Origin: Caenispirillum salinarum_A
GTDB lineage: Bacteria > Pseudomonadota > Alphaproteobacteria > Rhodospirillales > Rhodospirillaceae
DNA: 64,000 nt
Direction: 5' to 3'
NCBI RefSeq assembly: GCF_044803115.1
Contig: NZ_CP085224.1
Coordinates: 744,001-808,000, forward strand
This document shows, piece after piece, positions 8,052-16,513 of the stretch. Below the pieces are notes generated by a model. The model did no database searches. It saw only the letters and a list, made by a program, of their open reading frames with translations, and was not told where the DNA came from. A program made the translations under genes and the position numbers. Numbering within the stretch: position 1 is the stretch's first letter; every line of letters starts with the position of its first letter.

Positions 8052-10621
8052 CGGAAGTTGGGCAGGAAAGGCCGGTGATCGGCTACGGCTCCCATGGCCT
8101 GTCCCTGCGGGGCGTCGTAACGCTCGTCCTGGCGGTGGCGGTCACCACGATCCTGACCGCCGGCGCCTTTCTCTGGTTCGAGCGGCAGCGAATTCTGGAC
8201 GATGCCGCGCGACAGGCCGTGGAGAAGACCGACCTGCTGGCCAAGCATGCGGAGGCGGTCTACGCGAGCATCGACGGCATGTTCGATACCGTCGAGCGGT
8301 TTGTTCAACAGGGGCAGACGCTGCCGCTTCTGAACGATCTCGACGCGGTTTCTCCGCAAGTTCGAAATGAGGTGGTCCGGTTCTATGCCGGCGTGGTCGC
8401 CGACCACCCCGGGGTCACCGGCCTCTGGGTCCTTGACGAGAACGGCCGGGGCATCGCCTCATCGGAAGGGTCCGCCGTGATCGGGATGGACCTTTCCGAT
8501 CGCCACTACTTTCAGAGAGTTCTCGACCTTCCGCCCGGCGAAATCTTCGTGGCGCACTCGGTGATTGCGCGGGCGGCGTCGATCCGCGGCAAGCGAATTT
8601 CCGTCGTCAGCCGGGTCATTCGTGATTCCGAAGGTAACGGCGTGGCCGTAATGGCCGTGCGGCTTTCCGATGACCTTCTCGGAAACATGAAGGGCGCCAT
8701 TTCCTCGTTCAGCGACGCCGCCATCGGCATGTATCTCACCGACGGCTCATTCGTCGGCGGCATTCCGGATCCGCAATCCGACGTCTTTCACGTTGAACGC
8801 GCAATCGCCGATGTCGCATCGGGGCTGACAGCAGCGCAGCCGGTGACGCTTCGTCTCGAGGACGGTGTGGAGCGGGTCGGGGCCGTGGCACGGGTCCCAA
8901 GCCAGCCTCTGGTGGTGTTCTCCGGGGTGAGCAAGGATGCGATACTCGCAGCGAAGTTCCGGCCGCGGGTATTCGTCACCGTGTTCATCGTCGGGTTTCT
9001 GCTTGTCGCCCTCCTGCTCACGACGCGCTTCGCGGTCGAAAGCAGCCGTGATAATGTTATGGAGAGGCTGGCGCGTGTTGCAGCCAACACGGCCGCGAAG
9101 CAGCGGGAACAGCATACGCGGCGCATCCTGGATTCGCTCGCCGAAGCGGTGCTGACGGTTGATGCGCGGGGCATCGTGGTCAACGCGAACTCTGCCGCGG
9201 GGCGGGTATTCGACGCGACACGGAGCCGCCTCATCAATGCGGATCTGGGCCGCCTCGTCGCGCTTCCCGAAGGCCTTTCCCTCCCCGACCGCCTGAAGCA
9301 GGCCGCTGCGACCGGGACCGGCGTGCTGCACGTCATGAAGGTAGAAGGCTTTCGCAGACAGGGTGGCGGGTTCCCGGCCGATTTGGCGATCGCGGTTTTC
9401 GAAGATGGCGGCGCACCCGGTTTCAGCGTCATCGTGCGTGACCGCACCGATCACGATCGGGCTGAAAGGCTGCTGCGGCAGTCGGGAAAGATGGACGCCA
9501 TCGGCCGCCTGGCCGGGGGAGTCGCCCACGACTTCAACAATCTCCTCGGAATCATCCTCGGCAACCTTGAGATCGCAGGCCTCGATGCGAGTGATCGGCA
9601 AAAACCGCGACTGGCCGCCTGCAACCGTGCGGCGTCCCGTGCGGCGGATCTTACGCGAAAACTCCTGACGTTCTCCCGCACGCAACCGCTAACGGCCGAA
9701 ACCGTCGACCTGAACGCCCGGGTCCGAGAGATCGAGCCCCTCCTGCAGCAGCCTCTGCAAGGACATTGGGCGCTCGAGTTGCACCTGAGCAAGTCGCCGG
9801 CCCGCGTATCGGTCGACCCGGGCGAATTCGAGGATGCCATCCTCAACCTTGTTCTGAACGCGAGGGACGCCTCTCCCGATGGTGGGCCGATCATGGTGGA
9901 GTCTGCGGCGCTGACGGTCGGCACCGGCCTTGCGAACACGCTGGGAGTCGAGCCCGGACCCTACATGGTCGTGAGCGTCAGCGACCATGGCATCGGCCTG
10001 GCGCCCAAAGAACGCGATCGGATATTCGAACCGTTCTACACGACAAAGGAAAGCGGAACCGGGCTGGGCCTTGCCTCCGTCTACGGTTTCGTTCGTCGCT
10101 CCCTCGGCACGATCCGCGTTTACTCGGAAGCCGGGGTCGGGACGACGGTCAAGATCATCCTCCCCGAGGCCGCTGTTGAGGAGGGAGTGGACGGTGTTCT
10201 TGAAGGCGAGGACGATGCTCTGCCCCGCGGCCACGGGGAAACCGTTCTTGTCGTCGATGACGAGCCCGACCTGCGCGATGTGGCCGAACTCTGGTTGCAG
10301 GAACTGGGCTATCGCACCATCACGGCGGCCACCGCTGCGGAAGCCCTCGACATTCTGCGAGATCAAACCGGCAAAATCGATTTGCTGTTCACGGACATTG
10401 TCCTGCCCGGCGGCACGAACGGGGACCAGCTCGCGCGTCAAGCCCTCGAGATACATACCGGCCTGCGCGTGGTGATGGCGTCCGGGTTCACGTGGACGGC
10501 ATGGAGCCGCGAGCGGCCCGCCGGCGATCAGCCGTTCCCCATGCTGCAAAAGCCCTACAGACGTCACGATCTTGCAACGATCATTGCATCGGGGCTGGCT
10601 ATCGGGAAAGTCGTGGTCTGA
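8048..10621 (+). CDS. Membrane Cache–PAS hybrid histidine kinase with C-terminal receiver
   Basis: This 857-residue inner-membrane kinase has a membrane helix near 18-40, a periplasmic double-Cache-like sensor (about 45-300; DRHYFQRVL is a typical Cache signature), a second helix near 305-328, a PAS domain (about 360-470), a dimerisation/phosphoacceptor segment GGVAHDFNNLLG (His494), an HATPase domain (NLVLNARDAS, DHGIGLAP, GTGLGLASVYG) and a receiver (about 730-850; Asp783 in FTDIVLPGG). It is coupled to the single-domain receiver upstream. The kinase encoded at 11433-14072 on the other strand is a clear full-length paralogue, with the same domain order and matching motifs such as the TWAAWS/TWTAWS segment of the receiver. 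Confidence 0.93.
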   Translation: MTEVGQERPVIGYGSHGLSLRGVVTLVLAVAVTTILTAGAFLWFERQRILDDAARQAVEKTDLLAKHAEAVYASIDGMFDTVERFVQQGQTLPLLNDLDAVSPQVRNEVVRFYAGVVADHPGVTGLWVLDENGRGIASSEGSAVIGMDLSDRHYFQRVLDLPPGEIFVAHSVIARAASIRGKRISVVSRVIRDSEGNGVAVMAVRLSDDLLGNMKGAISSFSDAAIGMYLTDGSFVGGIPDPQSDVFHVERAIADVASGLTAAQPVTLRLEDGVERVGAVARVPSQPLVVFSGVSKDAILAAKFRPRVFVTVFIVGFLLVALLLTTRFAVESSRDNVMERLARVAANTAAKQREQHTRRILDSLAEAVLTVDARGIVVNANSAAGRVFDATRSRLINADLGRLVALPEGLSLPDRLKQAAATGTGVLHVMKVEGFRRQGGGFPADLAIAVFEDGGAPGFSVIVRDRTDHDRAERLLRQSGKMDAIGRLAGGVAHDFNNLLGIILGNLEIAGLDASDRQKPRLAACNRAASRAADLTRKLLTFSRTQPLTAETVDLNARVREIEPLLQQPLQGHWALELHLSKSPARVSVDPGEFEDAILNLVLNARDASPDGGPIMVESAALTVGTGLANTLGVEPGPYMVVSVSDHGIGLAPKERDRIFEPFYTTKESGTGLGLASVYGFVRRSLGTIRVYSEAGVGTTVKIILPEAAVEEGVDGVLEGEDDALPRGHGETVLVVDDEPDLRDVAELWLQELGYRTITAATAAEALDILRDQTGKIDLLFTDIVLPGGTNGDQLARQALEIHTGLRVVMASGFTWTAWSRERPAGDQPFPMLQKPYRRHDLATIIASGLAIGKVVV

Positions 10622-10714
10622 TCCGGGGAGCCCGTGCAACACAGGCCCGGGCACTGCACGGAGGCACTTACTCCGATCTGGCGGATTAGCGCCACAGGAC
10701 TGTGACGTACGATT

Positions 10715-10834
10715 TCATGTGTCGTCCGGTATCAGCCGCCGCACAGAGCCGGCGTCGGAACGGGCCGGCACCATTCGCGGCCCGGCGGGGACAGCCGTGT
10801 CGTCGTCGGACATCACCGTCGAGGCGGCGGGGGC
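10715..10834 (-). pseudogene. Remnant of the second domain of the duplicated response regulator
   Basis: Directly after the stop of the regulator at 10835-11293, the same frame on the minus strand stays open to a TGA at 10715-10717. It contains AGPRMVPARSDAGSVRRL. The intact paralogue (5390-6307) has AGPLVVGACSDSVSVRRL at the start of its second domain. About eleven of eighteen residues agree, including SD-x-x-SVRRL. I read this as the eroded start of a lost second domain after a nonsense change and deletions. It is short, so chance cannot be fully excluded. Confidence 0.5.
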
Positions 10835-11293
10835 TCAACCTCGGCGGTTCACCCTGCTTCCCGCCTGTGGCCAAGACCGGTATAGGCGCACCATTTCCTG
10901 GTCGTGGCGCTCCCGGATGCGATCGACCATGTTCAGGTGGCTTTGGATGGCAGCCAGGAGCAATTCGAAGTCGACGGGCTTGGTGATGTAGTCGCCGGCA
11001 CCGAGCGCCAGGCCCTTCAGCCGGTTTTGGTGGTCGTCCAGGCCGGTCAGGAAGAGGAACGGCATCAGCGCGGCTGTCGGATGATGGAATCGAAGTTCCA
11101 TCAGCAGTGCGTAACCGTCCATGTCGGGCAGGCGGACGTCGCAGAGTGTCAGATCCGGCCGTGCCCGTCCGATCAGCCGCAGGCCCTCGGCCGCCGTTTC
11201 TGCCTCCAGCGCGTGATAGCCGGTGCTTTCCAGGCGCGCCACGATCAGGTCGCGCATGTCGGGCTCGTCCTCGATGCAGAGAATGGTGGTCAT
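10835..11293 (-). CDS. Single-domain response regulator, truncated paralogue of the 5390-6307 protein
   Basis: The 152-residue product is one receiver: IEDEPDM, phospho-Asp52 in LCDVRLPDMDGY, Thr in FLFLTG and Lys in YITKPVDFE. Over the first 125 residues it is nearly identical to the regulator encoded at 5390-6307, then ends in a short basic tail instead of the second domain. All phosphorylation residues are intact, so it may still act as a phosphate sink or diffusible receiver. Its ATG overlaps the stop of a 53-codon remnant frame (ATGA), the same junction style as in the intact cassette. It lies convergent to the kinase at 8048-10621, with a 213-base gap between them. Confidence 0.85.
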   Translation of the reverse strand: MTTILCIEDEPDMRDLIVARLESTGYHALEAETAAEGLRLIGRARPDLTLCDVRLPDMDGYALLMELRFHHPTAALMPFLFLTGLDDHQNRLKGLALGAGDYITKPVDFELLLAAIQSHLNMVDRIRERHDQEMVRLYRSWPQAGSRVNRRG

Positions 11294-11451
11294 GCCGTCC
11301 TCCCTCCCGCTGCCCGCGCCCCCATCATCCGGCTGGCCGTCCCCGGCTGATGCGGCCCGTCGGCCTGCAAACCAAGGGCGCGGGCTTCGTCCGCCAAGTA
11401 GTCCGCCAACTCGGGCGACGGGTTCAGAACAGTCAGGAAGTGCGCGGACAT
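11290..11451 (-). pseudogene. Fusion remnant of the atypical receiver gene (53 codons)
   Basis: A frame starting with ATG at 11451 (minus) encodes 53 residues, beginning MSAHFLTVLNPSPELADYL and continuing ADEARALG. The intact atypical receiver at 3749 begins MSAPQIVIIDPYLELAEYL and continues ADEARDLG. After about residue 30 the resemblance stops and a short Gly/Ala/Arg-rich tail runs to a TGA that overlaps the next gene's ATG. The start overlaps the end of the upstream hybrid kinase by 19 bases. The simplest reading is a deletion joining the start of the receiver gene to the last bases of a following gene, removing the EAL-encoding region. The product itself is probably not functional. Confidence 0.72.
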
Positions 11452-14072
11452 GCGTCGTCTCCGTTATGCATCACGTCATGGACCGCCGCCTGAAGATCCC
11501 GGTGACCGTAGGGTTTGGGCAGCATGGGGAACGGCTGTGGCCCCGCGGGGCGCTGGGTGCTCCAGGCCGCCCAGGTGAACCCGGAGGTCAGGACGACCTT
11601 CAACTCGGGGCGCAGCGCCACGGCCAGGAGCGACAGTTCGTCGCCGTTCCGTCCACCGGGCAGCACGATGTCGGTGAACAGCAGGTCCACCCGTGTTCTC
11701 GGGTTTTCCAGGATCGCAAGCGCCTCCTCGGCCGAGGCGGCGTTCAGCGTCACGTAGCCGCGGCGAGTCAACCAGATGTCCGCCAGGTCCCGCAGGTCGA
11801 CTTCGTCCTCGACGATCAGAATGACTTCCCCGTTCCCTGTCAGGTCATCCGCAGAGAGGTCCTCGGACGGTGCCGGAATCGCGCCGTCCGAGACCTGAGG
11901 CAGGAGGATGCGCATGGTCGTGCCGTATCCGGGTTCGGTATAGACGCGGATGGTGCCGCCGGACCGGCGCACGAAGCCGTACACGGCGGCCAGGCCGAGC
12001 CCCGTGCCGTTTGCCTTGGTGGTGAAGAACGGTTCGAAGATGCGGTCCTTGGCCTCGGGCGCCATGCCAATGCCGTTATCGCTGACGGTGATGACGACAT
12101 AGGCTCCGCCGCACAGGTTCTGCGCGGTCGCGAAATCCGGATCGAGCCACCTGCGGCCAGTCTCGATGATGATCCGTCCGCCGTCGGGCATGGCGTCTCG
12201 GGCGTTGAGCACCAGGTTCAGCAGGGCGTCCTCCAGTTCGCCCGGATCGACCTTGACCGGCAGGGCGGTATCGCAAAGCTGCACGTCCAGGTTCCAATGG
12301 CCCGTGACCGCCTGCGTCAACAGCGCTTGCGACTCGGAAACCTCCCTGTTGACGTCCACCGTCACGGCCGCCAGGGGATGGGCGCGGGAGAACGTCAGCA
12401 GCTTCTTCGTCAACCCGGCGGCGCGCGTGGCGGCGCGGCGGGCCGCGCCCAGGCGGCGCGCCCTAGTCTCCCCGACATCGCCAGCCAATAGGTCCAGGTT
12501 CCCGAGGATGATGCCGAGCAGGTTGTTGAAGTCGTGCGCCACGCCGCCCGCCATCCGCCCGACGGCATCCATCTTGCCGGTGCGGCGGACGTATTCCTCG
12601 GCGCGCTCGCTGTCGGTGCGGTCGCGCACCGCCACCGTGCACAGGCTCTCGCCGTCCTGATCCCAGATGCCCACCGACAGGTCCGCCGAAAAGTCCGTAC
12701 CGTCGGGCCGCACGCCGCGCGGCCTGTTGAGGGCCGTCAGCGCATGGGACACCGACGCGCCGACGCGCCGGATGCTCGCGAGGCGGTCGTCCAGGTTCGG
12801 ACCGTCCGCCTCGCGGATGAGGTTGCTTACCGGGAGGCCGCGGAGGCCGTCCGAAGCGCGGCCGAACATCTCGCCGGCGCAGCGGTTCGAGCGCACCACC
12901 CTGCCCGCGGCGTCGAGCACGAGGACGCCGTCGGCAAGCGTGTCCATGATCATGTCCATCATGCCCTCGCGCTCTGCCAGGGCATGGTCGGCCGCGTGCC
13001 GCTTGGCGATCTCCATCACCCGACGCCTGTTGCCAAGCGCGGTGGCGCCGGCGGCCGTCACAAGCGCCAGCAGGAGAAACGCGGCGAGAGCGGCGGCCGC
13101 GAGGGCACGCGGCCGCCATTCCGCCGCCAGGAGGGCGGCGGTGGACTCTCCGACGAATACGAGAAGCGGAAACTCGGGCACGGGGGCCACTGCCCCGATA
13201 CGCTCCACGTCGTCGCTCAGCCGCACGTCCACCGCGCGCGCCCCTGTTCCGGGTCCGGCCGCCACGGCGAGGGCCGTCTCCGTACCGATCCGGTTCATCG
13301 GCATGGACGGCACGCCCATGAGGAAAGTGCCGTCGCGCATGTACAGGCCGATCGCGCCATCGCGGCCCGGCGGAACCGCCTCGACCATGTTGAGATAAAG
13401 GTCGTTGGAGAGCACCGCGACGGCCACCCCCAAGACAGTTCCGCCGGCATCCGCGATGGGGCGGGTGACCAGTGATACCCGTTCGTGCTCGGTGGGGGCG
13501 GCCCGGGCGACCACCGTGCGGGCCATGCTGACGGCCCCTGGTTCCGCGGCCATGGCCTCCTGAAAGTAGGGCCGGTCCGACAGGCCGATGCCGATACCGT
13601 CCTCGATTTGTGACGCCGCCACCAACCGGCCGCGGCGATCAAGCACATAGACCGCTTCGGCTGCCGGATGCGCCGGAACGAGGTCCCGGAGTCTAAGGAG
13701 AACACGGATGCGGTCGTTCCCTGACAACGGGCCCGAGAGCAGGTCCGACTCGACGGCGATGGTCTCGACCTGACCGAGCAGGCCGCCGATGTTGCGGAGG
13801 GTCGTCAGCGTATGTTCGGCCAGCAGGTCGGCCACGCGCACGCTGTTCTCGGCCGTGTCTTCCAGAACTCTCTGGCGGTCGATGAGGATGATCGTCGCCG
13901 TCATCAGAACAGCCAGGACCGTCACCAGAGCCGTTACGCCGACAACGGTGCGCGTGGCGAAATCTGTGATGCCCGGCTGTTCGCTGAGTGGAGGAGGTTC
14001 AACGGCATGGTCCTCCAAAGCGCGCGGATCGCCCTGGTCCGGCAATAGCACGGGTGAGGTGGCCTGCTTCAT
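11433..14072 (-). CDS. Membrane Cache–PAS hybrid histidine kinase with C-terminal receiver (paralogue of 8048-10621)
   Basis: The 879-residue protein has a cytoplasmic N-terminal tail, a membrane helix (about 40-65), a periplasmic Cache-like sensor (about 70-320; DRPYFQEAM), a second helix (about 325-350), PAS (about 375-490), GGVAHDFNNLLG with His513, HATPase (NLVLNARDAM, DNGIGMAP, GTGLGLAAVYG) and a receiver with FTDIVLPGG. The ATG at 14072 is preferred over one at 14147 because AAGGAG lies five bases upstream. Compared with the paralogue it has the same architecture but a different periplasmic sequence, so the two may sense different ligands. Its last bases overlap the 53-codon remnant and a truncated response regulator follows. 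Confidence 0.93.
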   Translation of the reverse strand: MKQATSPVLLPDQGDPRALEDHAVEPPPLSEQPGITDFATRTVVGVTALVTVLAVLMTATIILIDRQRVLEDTAENSVRVADLLAEHTLTTLRNIGGLLGQVETIAVESDLLSGPLSGNDRIRVLLRLRDLVPAHPAAEAVYVLDRRGRLVAASQIEDGIGIGLSDRPYFQEAMAAEPGAVSMARTVVARAAPTEHERVSLVTRPIADAGGTVLGVAVAVLSNDLYLNMVEAVPPGRDGAIGLYMRDGTFLMGVPSMPMNRIGTETALAVAAGPGTGARAVDVRLSDDVERIGAVAPVPEFPLLVFVGESTAALLAAEWRPRALAAAALAAFLLLALVTAAGATALGNRRRVMEIAKRHAADHALAEREGMMDMIMDTLADGVLVLDAAGRVVRSNRCAGEMFGRASDGLRGLPVSNLIREADGPNLDDRLASIRRVGASVSHALTALNRPRGVRPDGTDFSADLSVGIWDQDGESLCTVAVRDRTDSERAEEYVRRTGKMDAVGRMAGGVAHDFNNLLGIILGNLDLLAGDVGETRARRLGAARRAATRAAGLTKKLLTFSRAHPLAAVTVDVNREVSESQALLTQAVTGHWNLDVQLCDTALPVKVDPGELEDALLNLVLNARDAMPDGGRIIIETGRRWLDPDFATAQNLCGGAYVVITVSDNGIGMAPEAKDRIFEPFFTTKANGTGLGLAAVYGFVRRSGGTIRVYTEPGYGTTMRILLPQVSDGAIPAPSEDLSADDLTGNGEVILIVEDEVDLRDLADIWLTRRGYVTLNAASAEEALAILENPRTRVDLLFTDIVLPGGRNGDELSLLAVALRPELKVVLTSGFTWAAWSTQRPAGPQPFPMLPKPYGHRDLQAAVHDVMHNGDDACPRTS

Positions 14073-14172
14073 GCCTGCTCCTTCGATCCGGCTGCATGGA
14101 GGAAAGGTTGGGTAGGCTGACGAGAAATAGCACCCTAAGTTAACCAACTTAGATGCATCTCACGAGAAAGCA

Positions 14173-14191
14173 ATTACGTGGTATTACGTAA
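14173..14191. promoter_or_regulatory. Operator-like repeat: ATTACGT twice, one helical turn apart
   Basis: The 394-base gap between the divergent kinase (start 14072) and the LuxR-type gene (start 14467) contains ATTACGT at 14173 and again at 14183, a ten-base period. The second copy runs into ACGTAA, so TTACGT/ACGTAA also form an inverted pair. Same-face half-sites of this sort are typical of dimeric regulator binding. Which protein binds is unknown; the LuxR-type product next door is a natural candidate. Confidence 0.35.
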
Positions 14192-14258
14192 CGCCTAGGT
14201 CGCTGGGCGCCTGTTCCTCGGCGCAGTCTCGGCCCATTCAGCAGGCTCGGAATGCATG

Positions 14259-14310
14259 CCCCTGGAGCCATGGCTCATGGGGGAATTCGCGCTCCTGGGA
14301 GTTCCAGGAG
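14259..14310. other. Two adjacent strong inverted repeats in the divergent intergenic region
   Basis: GAGCCATGGCTC (14265-14276) is a perfect 12-base palindrome, flanked by CCCC (14259-14262) and GGGG (14279-14282). It is followed at once by CTCCTGG (14292-14298), a five-base loop and CCAGGAG (14304-14310). The two could be tandem hairpins in a leader RNA of the LuxR-type gene (about 160 bases before its start) or protein-binding sites. Neither is followed by a T run, so they do not look like simple terminators. Confidence 0.4.
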
Positions 14311-14466
14311 AGTTGGGCAGTGGCTGCGAAAAATTTTCAGCCGTGTCCGCCTTGTTGCGCGTTGATGTGAATATTAAGGCGATCAGAGAGTTTGTTTCAA
14401 AAGTAAAATACTTACCGAAATCTGAATTGTAACGTTATTCGTCTCATGCCGGCAGAGAGATGAAAC

Positions 14467-15087
14467 ATGCAAGCGCCTGTCTTGGTGTTCTCGAAGGACC
14501 CCGCGTTGAACGAGGCCGTGGAGTCGGCAGCGCTGGCACTTCAGCGCCCCACCGTTGTCGAACCGGAGAACCCAACCGCCGTCCTGAACGAAATGGAGAT
14601 CATGTGCTTGCTGATCGACGCGGAAACGGATATCGGCCATGTCACCGAACTGATGCGCCGAAGCCGTCAGGCGCGGTTCGAGGCCGACATCATTCTGGCG
14701 GGCTGCGCAGACGATCTCAGCCAAATCCTGTCGTTCATGCGGCTCGGCGCGTCCGATTTTCTGCCAAAGCCTCTCGACATACGCGAATTGAAGGCCGCCC
14801 TCGACCGCGCGTCTTTCAGGCGTTCGGTCCTGGTGGAACCTGTGCAGCACGTCGTGCGGGAACTGACCAGGGGCCACGAACTGACCCCGCGCGAGAGTGA
14901 CGTACTGGCCTGCCTGCTGTCGGGCCTCTCCACGAAAATGGCGGCAAAGAACCTGAGCATCAGCCCCCGCACGGTGGAGGTTCACAGGGGGCGCCTCGCG
15001 AAAAAATTGAATCTGCGCGGCGTAAACGAGCTTCTGCCTAGGCTGGTCAAGGAAGTGAGCCGGATCGTCGCGGCGTCGCGGCTTTGA
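14467..15087 (+). CDS. LuxR/FixJ-type response regulator with atypical receiver
   Basis: The 206-residue protein has a receiver-like N-terminus (about 1-115) and a LuxR-type helix-turn-helix (about 138-200; LTPRESDVLACLLSGLS, then ISPRTVEVHRGRL). In the receiver the acidic pair is replaced by FSKDP, although an Asp is present at LLIDAETD and Lys at FLPKPL, so phosphorylation may be weak or absent. The HTH resembles FixJ-class activators. It is divergent from the hybrid kinase at 11433-14072 and separated from it by palindromes, which suggests it may control that kinase or be its output. Target genes are unknown. Confidence 0.87.
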   Translation: MQAPVLVFSKDPALNEAVESAALALQRPTVVEPENPTAVLNEMEIMCLLIDAETDIGHVTELMRRSRQARFEADIILAGCADDLSQILSFMRLGASDFLPKPLDIRELKAALDRASFRRSVLVEPVQHVVRELTRGHELTPRESDVLACLLSGLSTKMAAKNLSISPRTVEVHRGRLAKKLNLRGVNELLPRLVKEVSRIVAASRL

Positions 15088-15135
15088 TCAGAGGGTCCAA
15101 GGTTTGCATCCCTGTGCGCCCACCCTGTTTCCCAA

Positions 15136-15159
15136 GGCCCTGGCGGCAATGCCGGGGCC
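15136..15159 (+). terminator. Candidate terminator after the LuxR-type gene
   Basis: About 50 bases after the stop, GGCCCTGGC (15136-15144) pairs with GCCGGGGCC (15151-15159) over nine positions including one G-U pair, with a six-base loop. There is no clear T run afterwards, so intrinsic termination is uncertain. Confidence 0.35.
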
Positions 15160-15260
15160 TGGTGCTTTGCGGTTCCTGCCTGGGGAGAGCCCTCGCCACC
15201 CGCCGAACGGCGCGGCCGTCGCTCGCGTTACCGGGGCACCGCAACGAAGGAGGCCCCGCC

Positions 15261-15599
15261 ATGGCCGACGAGCCGAACAACCGTGAGAACAACCCCGTCC
15301 AGACGGAGGAAAGCGCCCCGCACGAGGACCCAAACCGCAAGGCGCCCGGTCCCAACCGCCGCGATCCCGCCGGTCAGGGGGCGGGCGCGGCGCCCCAGGC
15401 ACCGGAGAACCAGCCGGGCTCGGTGGAGGAATCCACTGCCGGCAAGGCGACCCGCCCCGGACCGTCGCCGTCGGAGGAAGGCTGGCCCGGCCGCGACACC
15501 GGCGCCGGCGAGGAGGGCTTCCGAAGCTCCACCGACAAGGACGCCCAGGAAAACCCCAAGCCGGGCCTCGGCGGCAGCCAGGGGACCCGAGAGGGGTGA
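15261..15599 (+). CDS. Small disordered hydrophilic protein, unknown function
   Basis: This 112-residue product is rich in Pro, Gly, Glu, Asn and Arg and has no predicted membrane segment, signal peptide or recognisable domain. It looks intrinsically disordered throughout. It is supported as a gene by a strong ribosome site, AAGGAGG at 15247-15253, seven bases before the ATG. A longer in-frame extension upstream has no comparable signal. It stands alone between the signalling island and thyA. Similar short, charged, Pro/Gly-rich proteins in this group are often stress-related, but nothing here shows that. Confidence 0.6.
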   Translation: MADEPNNRENNPVQTEESAPHEDPNRKAPGPNRRDPAGQGAGAAPQAPENQPGSVEESTAGKATRPGPSPSEEGWPGRDTGAGEEGFRSSTDKDAQENPKPGLGGSQGTREG

Positions 15600-15679
15600 T
15601 CTGAATCCCTGGACGGGAGGGTGCGTTTTAGGGCAGTCTGCGCCGGCATTTTTCCGCCAGAGAAGCGAGACGCCAGAGC

Positions 15680-16513
15680 ATGGACAATGTTCATGACCGG
15701 ACCTACCTGCGGCTCCTCCGCGAGGTCCTGGAGCACGGGCAGCGCCGCGAGAACCGCACCGGCATCGCCACCTATTCCGTCTTCGGCGCCCAGATGCGGT
15801 TCGACCTGACGCAGGCCTTCCCGCTGCTGACGTCCAAGCGCGTGTTCTGGCGGGGTGTCGCCCATGAACTGCTGTGGTTCCTCAAGGGCGGCACCAACAT
15901 CGGCTACCTGCTGGAAAACGGCGTCCACATCTGGGACGAGTGGGCCGATGAGAACGGCGACCTGGGCCCCGTCTACGGCGCCCAGTGGCGGGCATGGCCG
16001 GCGCGGGACGGCGGCACCATCGATCAGATCGCCGAAGCCGTGCGCCTGCTGCGCGAGGACCCCACCTCGCGCCGCATCATCGTCAGCGCCTGGAACCCGG
16101 CCGACCTGCCGGACATGGCGCTGGCGCCCTGCCACGCCTTCTTCCAGTTCAACAGCCGCGAAGGCGCCGACGGCCGGCGGATGCTGGACTGCCAGCTCTA
16201 CCAGCGCTCCTGCGACATGTTCCTGGGCGTGCCCTTCAACATCGCGAGCTATGCCCTGCTGACGCACATGATGGCGGCGGTGACGGATCACGAACCGGGC
16301 GACTTCGTCTGGACCGGCGGCGACGTGCACCTCTACGACAACCACCTGGAGCAGGCGCGCCAGCAGTTGGCGCGCGAGGACGACTTGCCGCCGTCGCCGC
16401 GCCTGCGCATTGCGCGGACGGACGCCGCTTCCATCGACGATTTCTCTTTCGAGGACTTCGAGGTGCTGGACTACACGCCTCTGCCGGCCATCAAGGCCCC
16501 GGTGGCCGTGTGA
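15680..16513 (+). CDS. thyA: Thymidylate synthase
   Basis: ThyA converts dUMP to dTMP using methylenetetrahydrofolate, which it oxidises to dihydrofolate. The 277-residue length is close to the bacterial norm (264 in E. coli). The catalytic Cys151 lies in LAPCHAFFQF, and the arginine/folate-binding segments TSRRIIVSAWNP, CQLYQRSCDMFLGVPFNIASY (nucleotide site, shown by CQLYQRSCD) and DVHLYDNH are intact. It overlaps folA by one base (TGATG) and folA overlaps dut, so the three form a coupled unit: Dut supplies dUMP, ThyA uses it, FolA regenerates the folate. Very sure. Confidence 0.98.
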   Translation: MDNVHDRTYLRLLREVLEHGQRRENRTGIATYSVFGAQMRFDLTQAFPLLTSKRVFWRGVAHELLWFLKGGTNIGYLLENGVHIWDEWADENGDLGPVYGAQWRAWPARDGGTIDQIAEAVRLLREDPTSRRIIVSAWNPADLPDMALAPCHAFFQFNSREGADGRRMLDCQLYQRSCDMFLGVPFNIASYALLTHMMAAVTDHEPGDFVWTGGDVHLYDNHLEQARQQLAREDDLPPSPRLRIARTDAASIDDFSFEDFEVLDYTPLPAIKAPVAV

